Below are positions 21,728-32,686 of a stretch of 64,000 nucleotides of DNA, piece by piece. Source of the DNA: Tridacna crocea (lineage: Eukaryota; Mollusca; Bivalvia; Cardiida; Cardiidae); assembly GCA_943736015.1 (NCBI GenBank), contig OX031065.1, positions 43,944,992 through 44,008,991 on the forward strand, written 5' to 3'. How positions within the stretch are numbered: the stretch's first letter is position 1; the number at the start of each line of letters is the position of its first letter. The translations under genes and the position numbers were made by a program. Below the pieces are notes generated by a model. That model did no database searches. It was not told where the DNA came from and was given only the letters and a program-made list of their open reading frames with translations.

Positions 21728-21814
21728 AAAGTCATCATTTATTGATGACTCAAAGCCTTATTAGGCAGGAAGTCCGATTTTGGACAACAAATGGGATTAA
21801 TGGCTCAATGGCCA

Positions 21815-21832
21815 ATCCCGGACGAGCCCCCA
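21815..21832 (-). promoter_or_regulatory. Primer-binding site, tRNA-Pro type
   Basis: The minus strand reads TGGGGGCTCGTCCGGGAT, the 18-base sequence complementary to the 3' end of tRNA-Pro used by many gypsy-like and gammaretroviral elements, one base from the LTR. Confidence 0.85.
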
Positions 21833-21833
21833 T

Positions 21834-22038
21834 CTTACGAACAAAGTCCGTAACAAAGAAACAAATGAATAAATGCATGGCAGAAATAAGGATCGGAGCG
21901 GGATTCGAACTCCGAACTCCCGGACGCAAAGCCAATACCCTAACCACTGAGCCAAAGAGATATCTCCCTGACGCAGTAGCCAGGTATTGTATTTAAATCG
22001 GGAGAATGCCATGCAGGAAGGAGTGGTCTCCCGTAACA
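21834..22038 (-). repeat. TRIM LTR (5' LTR on minus strand), with tRNA-like module
   Basis: Same 205 bp as the other LTR with no difference seen, including the tRNA-like A and B boxes. Confidence 0.8.
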
Positions 22039-22989
22039 CTTTTGACCATGTTTGGAACTAATTGGTTGATATTTGTAGATGCTAGAGAGTAAACAAAGTG
22101 AAATACAGCAATTTTTCGAATTCAAGGGCAAATAACTCCAATTGTTCTGGTCTGATTACAACCATAATCATACTCATCCAAGATCTTATAGTCACATATA
22201 ATTTGTCCAAGTTTTGTGCCAATTGGTTAATAATTGTAGATGCTAGAGTGAAAACAAAGTCAAAATGTAGCAATTTTTCTAATTCAAGGGCGAATAACTA
22301 TGGTCATTCTGGTCCGATTAGACCCATAATTGAACTCATCCGAGTTCTTATGGTCATATATATTTTGACCAAGTTTGGTGCTGATTGGTAAATATTTGTA
22401 GATGCTAGAGTGAAAACAAAGTCAAAATGTAGCAATTTTTTTAATTCAAGGGCAAGTAACTCCAGATGTTCTTGTCCGATTAGACCCATAATCAAACTCA
22501 TCTAAGTTCTTATGGTCATATATATTTTGACCAAGTTTGGTGCTGATTGGTTGATATTTGTAGATGCTAGAGTGTAAACAAAGTGAAATGTAGCAATTTT
22601 TTTAATTTACAGGCAAGTAACTCCAGATGTTCTGGTCCGATTAAACCAATAATCGAACTCATCCGAGATATTATAGTCATATACACGTTGACCAAGTTTG
22701 GTGCTGATTGGTTGATATTTGTAGATGCTAGAGTGTGAACATGGAAATGTGACCGGACGACGGACGGCCGGTCCACGGACGGACGCCGACGGAGGTAAGT
22801 GATCACAATAGGTCACTCTGAGCACTTCGTGCTCAGGTGAGCTAAAAATATTTCAGTGATATTTCTCATTTTATCCTTTCACCATTTCTATTCAACTTTT
22901 TACGAGACAAAAAACATTTTAGTCTACCATAATTATCAACATCATTTTGTAGATAAAAAATGAACAATCCTGGTTTTTTCAGCTCAGAT

Positions 22990-23193
22990 GAAGGAAAACT
23001 TGTAAATATATTGTGTGAAAAAAGTGAAAAATCACTCTAGATGTTGTTTTTACTTTTTACCTGGTTATCAGCATTTTCTCCTTTTCCAACAATATTTTCA
23101 TAAGGCTTCTTTCTCAGGGTTGTCAAAAGATTGAAAATTGTTTTGGGATGGATAGAAACATTGTGTGAAAAGGAGAAAATGCTGGTAACCAGC
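22990..23193. mobile_element. Rearranged MITE family A halves
   Basis: Two half-copies: GGTTATCAGCATTTTCTCC..TTTCTCAGGGTTGTC, and GGATAGAAACATTGTGTGAAAAGGAGAAAATGCTGGTAACCAGC, without TTAA ends. Confidence 0.5.
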
Positions 23194-23346
23194 CATCTTC
23201 GCAAGCCAAGGCTGACAATTCACTACACTACTCTACCCTTGGCGGATCAAGCTTGATTTTTACATTCCCCCATACGCTTTTTCATTGGACGCAGCCAGCT
23301 CTAACTGCAACGAATGAAATCGCTTGTAGCATTTCATCTTTGATAA
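23194..23346. mobile_element. Repeat G copy 1, left part
   Basis: CATCTTCGCAAGCCAAGGCTGAC start, CTACTCTACCCTTGGCGGAT, GCCAGCTCTAACTGCAAC. Same as 59267 onward. Split by M9 and resumes at 24267 with TTGAATAAGGTCGATACCTTTCG. Confidence 0.7.
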
Positions 23347-24266
23347 CAAGAGCGGCAAATTGTCACAAGATACGCCCGTCTTACCCCAAATTGTAAAGCT
23401 GGGGCATGCACCGGACAAAATTCAAGTATGAAAAACAACAAAGGGCAATAACTCAAAAATTAAGCAAGCAAGAGTTGTGATTCCTGTGCACTGCACTCCC
23501 CCTCAATGAGATCTATCCACCCATGAAATTTCATAACCCTAGCTAGTATAGTTTTGGAAATATGCTCCGGACAAAAATCATGTATGAAAAGGACAAAGGG
23601 CAATAACTCAAAAAGTAAGCAAGCAAGAGTTATGATTCCTGTGCATTGCACTCCCCCTCGGTGAGATCTATCCAACCATGAAATTTCATAACCCTAGCTA
23701 GTGTAGTTCTGGAGATATTCAGCGGACAAAATTCAAGTATAAAAACGGCAAAGGGCAATAACTCAAAAATTAAGCAAGCAAGAGTTATGAATCCTGTGCA
23801 CTGCACTCTCCCTCGATGAGATCTATCCACCCATAAAATTTCATAACCCTAGCTAGTATAGTTTTGGAGATATGCTCCGGACAAAATTCAAGTATGAAAA
23901 ACAACAAAGGGCAATAACTCAAAAATTAAGCAAGCAAGGGTTATGATTCCTGTGCACTGCACTCCTCCTCAATGAGATCTATCCACCCATGAAATTTCAT
24001 AACCCTAGCTAGTATAGTTTTGGAGATATGCTCCGGACAAAATTCAAGTATGAAAAACAACAAAGGGCAATAACTCAAAAGTTAAGCGAGCAAGAGTTAT
24101 GATTCCTGTGCACTGCACTCCCCCTCGATGAGATCTATCCACCCATGAAATTTCATAACCCTAGCTTGCATAGTTTTGGAGATATGACCGGACAAAGAAC
24201 TGGACGCCGCCCGCCCATCCGGCACGGGTGATCCCATAATACGTCCCGTCTTTGACGGGCGTATAA
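23347..24266 (+). mobile_element. Helentron-like minisatellite element M9, ATACGCCCGTC family
   Basis: 5' CAAGAGCGGCAAATTGTCAC (hairpin) then AAGATACGCCCGTC. 3' ATACGTCCCGTCTTTGACGGGCGTATAA. About five 156-bp units (CAATAACTCAAAAATTAAGC..GATCTATCCACCCATG). Confidence 0.88.
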
Positions 24267-24360
24267 AAATTGAATAAGGTCGATACCTTTCGAATAGAAG
24301 GTAAACATCGAAACCCATGTGGATGTGTACTTATCACTTCATGTGTATTTGTAAGTGGTT
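24267..24360. mobile_element. Repeat G copy 1, right part
   Basis: AATAAGGTCGATACCTTTCGAATAGAAGGTAAA..CATGTGGATGTGTACTTATC, matching 59427-59520. The far end of the repeat is not recognisable here. Confidence 0.6.
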
Positions 24361-24639
24361 TGCTTGAACTGACCATATTATAACCGATTGTCAAATTCAC
24401 AATAATTTCCATAATTTCAAATATTGTGATATAAATAAATGAGCCATGCTCTGCCAAAAGGGGTATAAATCAAAATTAAACCCAGCAAACGATCACCATA
24501 GGCGTAGCCAGGGTTAAAATATATACACACACACTGATGTTTTTTTGCTCGACAACATGACGTCATATGAGGCGGCACCATGTTTTATTAAGCATAAAAA
24601 AAATTTCCTAGTTAGCAGTGCATCAATTTAACCAACCTA

Positions 24640-24868
24640 TTAACCCTTTACCGCATAAGGCATTTCTATGGTACCTCTAATTAACCCTACATAACAGCAA
24701 GGATGAAGCTGTTCCTTATGTGTAAATGACACCTTTTGATAGCATAGAAAACATTGTGACAAAAGGTGAAATTGCTCGTCACGAGCAATTTCTACTTTTG
24801 CCACAATAATTTCCAAAGGCTCCTACAAGCAATGCGTAGAAATTAGTATCTATGGAATAAAGAGTTAA
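24640..24868. mobile_element. TTAA-flanked MITE, family B
   Basis: TTAACCCTTTACCGCATAAGG to TATGGAATAAAGAGTTAA. Centre AAATTGCTCGTCACGAGCAATTT. Inverted relative to the copy at 25654. Confidence 0.85.
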
Positions 24869-25199
24869 GTTTTGAAAGTCCTGCCAAAAAACAAATTTGT
24901 TTGTTTGAATGGTGTTTTACGCCGCTTTCAACAGTATTTCAGTCATAGCCAAAAAAAAAAAAATCATGTATATGATATTGTTATCTACAACTTTGGTTGC
25001 AGATTTTTCTTTTACGCATGTGCATATCATACGTAATGGGCGCTACACCCTTGATCACTTCCACGTGTATCCATAATAGCCACATTTTTTAACAAACAAA
25101 TTAATCATGAAATAGACTGGGCCTTGGACATAATAGAAAATTGACCGTTAGCTTAAAGTTTCAGCCCAGGTCAGCCTGCATGGACTTTTTGCAGATACT

Positions 25200-25432
25200 T
25201 TAACCCATTACCGCACAATCCCTACTTTTGATGACCCTGAGAAAGAAGCCTTTAGAAAACATTGTGGGAAAAGGAGAAAATGCTGGTAACCAGCATTTTC
25301 TCCTTTTCCCACAATGTTTTCTACTCTTCTTACAACAAAATTTTAAATTTTCAGTCACTTTTATTTTGTTTCTCTGCAAATGCTTTCCAGCTGGACAAAC
25401 CTATAATTTAATGTCCTTTGGTAATGAGTTAA
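25200..25432. mobile_element. MITE family A, first of a three-element chain
   Basis: TTAACCCATTACCGCACAATCC to TTTGGTAATGAGTTAA with a complete central palindrome. The right TTAA is shared with the next element. Confidence 0.88.
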
Positions 25433-25657
25433 CCCTTTCCCAAACTATAAATTTTAGACCCACCCAAACTGAAAGAGTTTGCAGACATCAATATTTAACT
25501 TCATGAAAATGGTAGAAAAATCTCCAAATTGGTTGAAAACACTGTGGGAAAAGGAGAAATTGCTCTTTACGAGCAATTTCTCCTTTTCCCCACAGTGTTT
25601 TCAATAGATTTGTACTGCAGACACGTAAAAATAAGGGCTTGTTTGGGAAAGGGTTAA
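25429..25657. mobile_element. MITE A/B intermediate, second of the chain
   Basis: Outer ends resemble family A (CCCTTTCCCAAAC..GTTTGGGAAAGGG), but the centre AAATTGCTCTTTACGAGCAATTT is B-like. Both TTAA ends are shared with neighbours. Confidence 0.8.
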
Positions 25658-25864
25658 TCCTTTACTCCATAGATACTCATTTCTAGGCATTGCTTGTAGG
25701 AGCCTTTGGAAAACATTGTAGCAAAAGGTGAAATTGCTCGTGACGAGCAATTTCACCTTTTGCTACAATGTTTTCTATGCTATTAAAAGAAACGGCTTCA
25801 TCCTTGCTGTTATTTAGGATCAATTAGAGGTACCATAGAAATGCCTTATGGAGTAAAGGGTTAA
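25654..25864. mobile_element. MITE family B, third of the chain
   Basis: TTAATCCTTTACTCCATAG to CTTATGGAGTAAAGGGTTAA. Perfect centre AAATTGCTCGTGACGAGCAATTT with outer arms AACATTGTAGCAAAAGGTG / CACCTTTTGCTACAATGTT. Confidence 0.88.
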
Positions 25865-26011
25865 GCCCCCTTTTCACAGAGCATGGCTCATGTAATTTGA
25901 CACCCACATAGTTTATTTCTGGCCACCACTGTACCTTGAAGAGAGTTATTCATTCTCATAATTATTCATACAGAGCAAAATAAGTTTTTTGATTTTCATC
26001 AGTGTTTAACA

Positions 26012-26784
26012 TTAAAGGTTGGTATTTTGATTTTCCACATCGCATCAATATAAAAATATTATATCACTGAAATCTATATGAAAAAACGAAAAAACAATAC
26101 AAATCATCAATAATTAAGATCTCATAAATTCCCCCCCCCCCCAATTTTTTTTGGATGGTATTCCCTTAACCCTTTACTCCACAGATACTCATTTCGACCC
26201 ACTGCTTGTAGGAGCCTTTGAACATTGTGAGAAAAAGGTGAAATTGCTCGTGACGAGCAATTTCACCTTTTGTCACAATGTTTTCTATGCTATCAAAAGG
26301 TGTAATATACACATAGGAAACGGCTTCATCCTTGCTGTTATTTAGGGTCAATTAGAGATACCATAGGAATGCCGTATGGGGTAAAGGGTTAAAAGGCTAC
26401 ATAGCGTAGCCTCTTAAGCTATTTTTACATTTCGTACCAAAAATCAGAAAGCATTTTGGGAATGCTAAGTGACTGGCACATGACTAATGACGTTTTCTCC
26501 ATAACATATAATCATTTTCCATAATTTCTTCTTCGGACGCAATGTTTGAAGCTTTGTCTGTGTATTTCCGGTATGTAGATGAGTGAGTTGCTTATGTAAA
26601 AATAGACCATGTTTCCCGTCAATGTCGACCTAGGCTGTAGTACATCTCTAATTTCTCTTGTTGACAGATGGTTTTCGAATACTGTGGTTTTATAAATGAA
26701 AATTATAAGGCTTTGGGAGTATAAAGATGATTTTATTGTATTTTTGAAATGTTTTTGTCCCAAAATCTGAAGGGCCACCTTTAA
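26012..26784. mobile_element. TTAA-flanked MITE, family C (~550 bp), split by a family B copy
   Basis: TTAAAGGTTGGTATTTTGA start and GGGCCACCTTTAA end, giving AGGTGG-type inverted ends beside TTAA. The inserted MITE (26166-26392) lies at its internal CCCTTAAAAGG. A poly-C tract is at 26132-26143. Confidence 0.8.
26166..26392. mobile_element. MITE family B inserted in MITE family C
   Basis: TTAACCCTTTACTCCACAG to GGGGTAAAGGGTTAA. The unoccupied site CCCTTAAAAGGCTACGTAGCC is present in the family C copy at 52080, so TTAA was duplicated on insertion. Confidence 0.92.
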
Positions 26785-26944
26785 GGTTTAATTTATTGCA
26801 AAAAAATGAATGCAGGATACATGATGGTGAAAATATTGCGTAAAAATGTAAAAAAAAAAATGTTTTATTGAAACAATGTACATTGCAGACAATTTCTCCT
26901 TTTGCCATAATGGTTTTCAGCAGGTCTTTTATGAACAACATAGA

Positions 26945-27400
26945 GGATATTTGGATTTTTTTGGTGAAAGATCAAAATTTATTTCATTGAGTGAATATCA
27001 ATGGTAATATTTTCACAAGAGGCACAGCCACGAGTGAAAATATTACCAGTGTGTTCACGAGATGAAAAAAATTTTGATTTTTCACCGAACAAAACATCTA
27101 TCTATTCATTTCATGCTTTTAGCCCTTTCTGGGAGGAGCTTTACCAAAATACAGTAGGGTTCTTTCAAATTTTCCCCGTGGCATACCCCCTCCCACATAG
27201 CAACGCATTACAGTATTACATACCCAGAAAATGCAAGGTAAATGACGTCATATTTCCATCTCGGTTGTGAGTCACGTGTATTTTACCTCTGTAACTAGAG
27301 TATGAAATTTAGTATTTTCACTGGTTGTACTCATGGAATATCAAAAAATATTGTCACTGATATTCTCGATATCCTACTGGAAAGCATGAAATAAAAAGAT
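26945..27400. repeat. Repeat D copy 2
   Basis: Starts near GGTGAAAGATCAAAATTTATTTC. Contains the inverted pair TGGTAATATTTTCAC / GTGAAAATATTACCA and ends near CTGATATTCTCGATATCC. Unoccupied by the minisatellite insertion seen in copy 1. Confidence 0.6.
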
Positions 27401-27543
27401 TTTATTTGCAAATGGCAATATGTACAGCAAGGCCATGTAAATACAGATAAAAAATAAATAACATGGATGAAAGGACTCAGCTGTCTTCACACCAAAACCA
27501 GTAATAAATAAACAAAACATACAGTAAAATAAAGATTAAGCTT

Positions 27544-27752
27544 TTAACGCAACAAAATTTTAGCTTGTTAAAAGCATTTGCAGGCAAATATTTCAATCCT
27601 GGTCAAATGGTGTCATTATTCTTTGATAAGGTAGAAAACATTATGGGAAAAGGAGAAAATGCTGGTCACCAGCATTTCCTCCTTTCCCACAATTTCAAAA
27701 GGCTTCTTTCTCGGGGGTGTTAAAATTCATAACTGTGTGGTAAAGGGTGAAC
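27544..27752. mobile_element. MITE family A, diverged
   Basis: TTAACGCAACAAAATTTTAGC to GTGTGGTAAAGGGTGAA; centre AATGCTGGTCACCAGCATT. Confidence 0.75.
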
Positions 27753-27760
27753 TATCTGCT

Positions 27761-27988
27761 TAATCCTTTACTCCATGGATACTCATTTCTACGCATTGCT
27801 TGTAGGAGCGTTTGGAAAACATTGTGGCAAAAGGTGAAATTGCTGGTGACAAGCAATTTCACCTTTTGCCCCAATGTTTTCTACACTATCAAAAGGTGTC
27901 ATATACACATAAGAAACGGTTTCATCCTTGCTGTTATTTAAGGTCAAGTAGAGATACCATAGAAATGCCTTATGGGGTAAAGGGTTAA
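27761..27988. mobile_element. MITE family B
   Basis: TTAATCCTTTACTCCATGG to TATGGGGTAAAGGGTTAA; centre AAATTGCTGGTGACAAGCAATTT. Confidence 0.88.
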
Positions 27989-28255
27989 GAGGCCTCCTGT
28001 TCATATTTCATAGCATCACAATTTCTCTGCTGAAAATAAATGCCATTTAGTTTAAACCATTGAAAAAAAAATGAAAGAATTAAATCACATTGTGGTGTCT
28101 TATTTAATTTGATTTCACTGTATTTAGAATTATTTTCATAATTATGTTCTCCCTGAGATTTTAGAAGTGGTTTTATAAGCTAGAGTGAAATATCACTTGC
28201 AATACAATGAGGGGTATACTGTAAAATGCTGGCACAGCTTGGCTGTCTGTATATA

Positions 28256-28330
28256 ACAAGAGGGCCAAAACGGCAATTTTAGAAAGGTCACCTGTATAAG
28301 TAATTTCAAAATCTGTCACCATCCACACAA
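28256..28330 (+). mobile_element. Minisatellite element 5' fragment
   Basis: CAAGAGGGCCAAAACGGC then AAAGGTCACCTGTATAAGTAATTTC, as at the 5' end of M12. No further units; truncated. Confidence 0.5.
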
Positions 28331-28974
28331 TCATCACCCAGGGTTTTACGGGACGCAGATTTCCGCGTCCATATATGCATAAATATTGAGCCGTACGCAC
28401 GTTTATCAGCAGTTTGTGTTCCAGGGATGCATAAAAATTAATTAAAAAAGATTCGTGGATACAAATGAACATCTCTTGATCATTGGCATTTCTTTGAAAA
28501 AAGGGAAACTTCTGCAGTCGAAACAATAAAATCACAGTTTTTTTAACACTGGCACAGGGCACACTTGATTTAAATTTGGGATATCCAGCAACTTATGTCA
28601 GGCTTTCTTGAATTGAGTATACTGACATAATCATGATCATTAGCTGCTTACACGGTCAAAACAATTCATGATTGTATAAATAATTAGAATTTTTTACATT
28701 TTTGAACCGTAGATTCCCTGAATAAACTGACTGAGCAGCATTTACGGTAAAAATACTTATAAATGCCTGTTCGAAAAAAGAGATTATTAGAATTACTAAT
28801 CAAGTATGACCTGCATAAATCATTTAGCGTTTTCAGATTTCTTCCCTGTAGACTGAAACTTGCCTGTAGACGACATGTCAAAACAGTTAAGTCTTTTAAA
28901 TTTTTTTGGGGAAAGAAAGGAACCGCTCAGTGATGAAGACGAAGATTAAAGGCTATTTAGGCAATCCTCCTCTT
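28331..28974. other. No recognisable feature
   Basis: AT-rich sequence with no repeat shared in the window and no supported gene. Confidence 0.45.
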
Positions 28975-29655
28975 CAGGGGCATCATATGAACATTCTTGG
29001 TAGAGGTCCACAAGGAGATAGTACATTTCAAATATCAAAGCTCTGCACCTTCTAGTTTCAGAGAAGAAGATTTTTAAAGTTTTCCTTCTTTCTTCCTATG
29101 TTTCAAACTTGTGACCCCCGGGGAGGGGCCAGTTTTGACCCCAAGGGCATCATATGTCCAATCTTGGTAGAGGTCCACTAGGAGATGCTACATAATAAAT
29201 ATCAAAGCTCTGCACCTTCTAGTTTCAGAGAAAAATAATTTCAAAGTTTTCCTTCTTTGTTCCTATGTTTCAAAATTGTGAACCCCGGTCCTGGACCAGT
29301 TTGGACCCCCGGGGCATCATATGAACAATCTTGGTAGAGGTTCACTTGGAGATACTACATACCAAATATCAAAGCTCTGCACCTTCTGGTAAGAGAAGAA
29401 GACTTTTAAAGTTTTCCTTCTTTGTTCCTATGTTTCAAAATTGTGACCCCCGGGGAGATGCCAGTTTTGACCTAGGGGCAACATATGAACAATATTGGTA
29501 GAGGTCTACTAAGAGATGCTACATACCAAATATCAAAGCTCTGCCCCTTCTAGTTTCAGAGAAAAAGAATTTCAAAGTTTTCTTTCTTTCTTCCTTTGTT
29601 TCAAACTTGTGACCCCCGGTGAGGGGCCAGTTTTGACCCCAGGGGCATCATATGT

Positions 29656-32600
29656 TAGAGCTGGGTATCGCCAAGAAAAATGTATCGCGATACTATCACG
29701 ATACCAGGCAGGCGATACGATACGATACGATATCACGATACTTAATTGATCCAGATATACTTAATGACAGCCTATTAAAAGAGAGACTGTTTTCATGCCA
29801 TATGCGCAAACAAGATTTTATAGATAGATCTACATGTTCACACTTACATGTATATTAAGCTCTTCAAAAACTTTAGGAACCTTTCCTTAAACTGTGCAAA
29901 CATTTTTGGCAAAATCAATCCAAATGTTTGCTAAAACAATTAAGCAGCTAAGACAATTAATGTCTACATGATATTAAGTTTATGAGGATGTTGTGTTTTA
30001 TACTTCAAAAATCAACGGCAATGCAATACCATTTAGAGCTTTTGCTTTATTTAATATCATTCAATTTGGTCCTCTAATTTTAATTTCCAAGCCAGTTTAA
30101 AAAAAAAATAGACCTATTTCAAGCTTTCGCCGACCACCCCCTCCCCGGTAGATTTATATTTTCATTTCCTAAAACAACAATTTTTTTTACTCATGCACAG
30201 AATTTTAGCCCCCAACTTATTGTTTTATTCATAGTTTTTTGTAAATTCACTGTTTAACTTCATTATTAACAAGAGCGGCAAATTGTCGCAAGATACGCCT
30301 GTCTTACCCCAAGTTGTAAAGGTGGGGCATGCACCGGACAAAATTCAAGTATGAAAAACAACAAAGGGCAATAACTCAAAAATAAAGCAAGCAAGAGTTG
30401 TGATTCCTGTGCACTGCACTCCCCATGGATGAGATCTATCCACCCATGAAATTTCATAACCCTAGCTACTATAATTTTGGAGATATGCTCCGTACAAAAA
30501 TCAAGTATGAAAAACGACAAAGGGCAATAACTCAAAAATTAAGCAAGCAAGAGTTATGATTCTTATGCACTGCACACACCCTCGGTAAGATCTATCCAGC
30601 CATGAAATTTCATAACCCTAGCTAGTATAGTTTTGGAGATATGCTCTTGACATAATTCAAGTATGAAAAACAACAATGGGCAATAACTCAAAAATAAGCG
30701 AGCAAGAGTTATGATTCCTGTGCACTGCACTCCCCGTCAATGAGATCTATCCACCCATAAAATTTCATAACCCTGGCTAGTATAGTTTTGGAGATATGCT
30801 CCGGACAAAATTCAAGTATGAAAAACAACAAAGGGCAATAACTCAAAAATTAAGCAAGCAAGAGTTATGATTCCTGTGCACTGCACTCCCCCTCGGTGAG
30901 ATCTATCCACCCATGAAATTTCATAACCCTAGCTAGTATAGTTTTGAAGATATGCTCCGGACAAAATTCAAGTATGAAAAACGACAAAGGGCAATAACTC
31001 AAAAATTAAGCAAGCAAGAGTTATGATTCTTATGCACTGCACTCCCCGTCAATGAGATCTATCCACCCATGAAATTTCATAACCCTAGCTAGTATAGTTT
31101 TGGAGATATGCTCCGGACAAAATTCAAGTATGAAAAACAACAAAGGGCAATAACTCAAAAATTAAGCGAGCAAGAGTTATGATTCTTGTGCACTGCACTC
31201 CCTGTCAATGAGATCTATCCACCCATGAAATTTCATAACCCTAGCTAGTATAGTTTTGGAGATATGCTCCGGACAAAATTCAAGTATGAAAAACAACAAA
31301 GGGCAATAACTCAAAAATTAAGCAAGCAAGAGTTATGATTCTTGTGCACTGCACTCCCCGTCAATGAGATCTATCCACCCATGAAATTTCATAACCCTAG
31401 CTAGTATAGTTTTGGAGATATGCTCCGGACAAAATTCAAGTATGAAAAACAACAAAGGGCAATAACTCAAAAATTAAGCAAGCAAGAGTTATGATTCTTG
31501 TGCACTGCACTCCCCCTCGATGAGATGTATCCACCCATGAAATTTCATAACCCTAGCTAGTATAGTTTTGGAGATATGCTCCGGACAAAGAACTGGACGC
31601 CCGCCCGCCCACCACGGGTGATCCCATAATACGTCCCGTCTTCGACGGGCGTATAAAAATGAGAAGATAGTTTGAAGTCCCTCTGATCGGCCGATGCCAC
31701 GCTGATCATTGTAGTGTCATGGGTTTTCACGGCTTTTTGGCGATCTATTTTTTCGTGACAATTAATTTTTTGAGAAGTATTACTACATTATTTGACATCA
31801 GTTTGCAATTTTGAATAGCAGGTAACTTTAAAATCTGTCACTTTACACTAGATAAGAGTATTAACACCTTTATTACGTTGTCATAAATGACTTGCCAGCT
31901 TCCTGATCATGCACGTGTCCTTTGCATTTTATACTGATCGTGTTTAGCCCATATTTCTGCTGGATGCATGAAAGCTAGGTTATATGAAGCTCTAGATCAT
32001 AACTTAATGCGTCAGATTGACAATTAGGCAGATACTTTCAGCGCCAAAGACGTCATTTCAAATTTCTCAGCATCAAAACTCGCACTATTGTCAACTTCGG
32101 AAGACGGTTGCCAATCCACAGCTCATTCATTTGTTACTTAGAAAGAACAAAGACATTTCAAACTGAGCTATCTTTCGCTAGCAAATAATCAAATTGCAGC
32201 TTATATTCGTCCGGTAAATCAAATGACCTTGTTAATGAATGCTTTATTTTATCTTACAGTCCTTGTGACAAAAATGTTAAGGAGGCAAACTGATCAAAAC
32301 AGCTGCAACTTTTTGGGCACGAACAAAATATGATAACCTTAAAGTGTTCCGAATTAGCATCTATATTTAAAACCGGGAAAACCCTTGGCAAGAGCCAGTG
32401 ACTAAACATCTCGCTGCAAATTATTCCCCGAATTGCAAAGTTTTATGAATTTCATTGTTTCTAGGGCGAGTTGTTTGTATGTTCTTGTATGTATAGCTGA
32501 GACAAATTGTGCGTATTTTTTCTATTTCATACACGAATTATGTACACTTAAACATGATCACACACACTGTGCACACGACGTAAATGTATCGCCAAGTATC

Positions 32601-32686
32601 GATACAATGAGTAAGTATCGCGATATACTATTGCCAGCAAAAATATCACGATGCACCGATGCATCGATGATATTGCCCCAGCTCTC
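29656..32686. mobile_element. hAT-like non-autonomous element, copy 1 (carries M11)
   Basis: Ends TAGAGCTGGGTATCGCC and GATATTGCCCCAGCTCTC are inverted repeats flanked by the 8 bp duplication TCATATGT (29648-29655, 32687-32694), the hAT hallmark. The sub-terminal regions hold clusters of TATCGCGATA / CGATACGATA. About 1.64 kb once M11 is excluded. No transposase frame seen. Confidence 0.88.
30270..31656 (+). mobile_element. Helentron-like minisatellite element M11, ATACGCCCGTC family
   Basis: 5' CAAGAGCGGCAAATTGTCGC then AAGATACGCCTGTC; 3' ATACGTCCCGTCTTCGACGGGCGTATAA. About eight units with an exact 156 bp spacing where measured (30991, 31147, 31303, 31459). The later units are nearly identical. 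Inserted in the hAT element. Confidence 0.92.

Larger units (their letters stand above)
21512..22038 (-). mobile_element. TRIM-type miniature LTR retroelement, non-coding
   Basis: Two direct repeats of 205 bp, identical by eye, enclose 117 bp. Flanked by the 5 bp duplication CTTTT (21507-21511, 22039-22043). On the minus strand the LTR starts TGTTACGGG, is followed after one base by a primer-binding site and ends with a purine tract before the second LTR. It has no coding capacity, so it is non-autonomous. Structurally it looks whole, and the identical LTRs suggest a young insertion. Confidence 0.88.
20381..22845 (+). mobile_element. Helentron-like minisatellite element M8, GCTCACCTGAG family
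   Basis: 5' CAAGAGGACCATGATGGTCC and CGCTCACCTGAG; 3' GGTCACTCTGAGCACTTCGTGCTCAGGTGAGCTAA. Same two internal repeat types and order as M3: AAATGACATTCAAAGGG units, then AATTCAAGGGCAAATAACTCC units of about 160 bp. Interrupted by the TRIM at 21512-22038. Confidence 0.85.

Noticed and set aside
29656-32686. Retroelement, because of its size and nested structure
   Set aside because: Inverted TAGAGCTGGG ends and 8-bp target duplications indicate a hAT-type DNA transposon.
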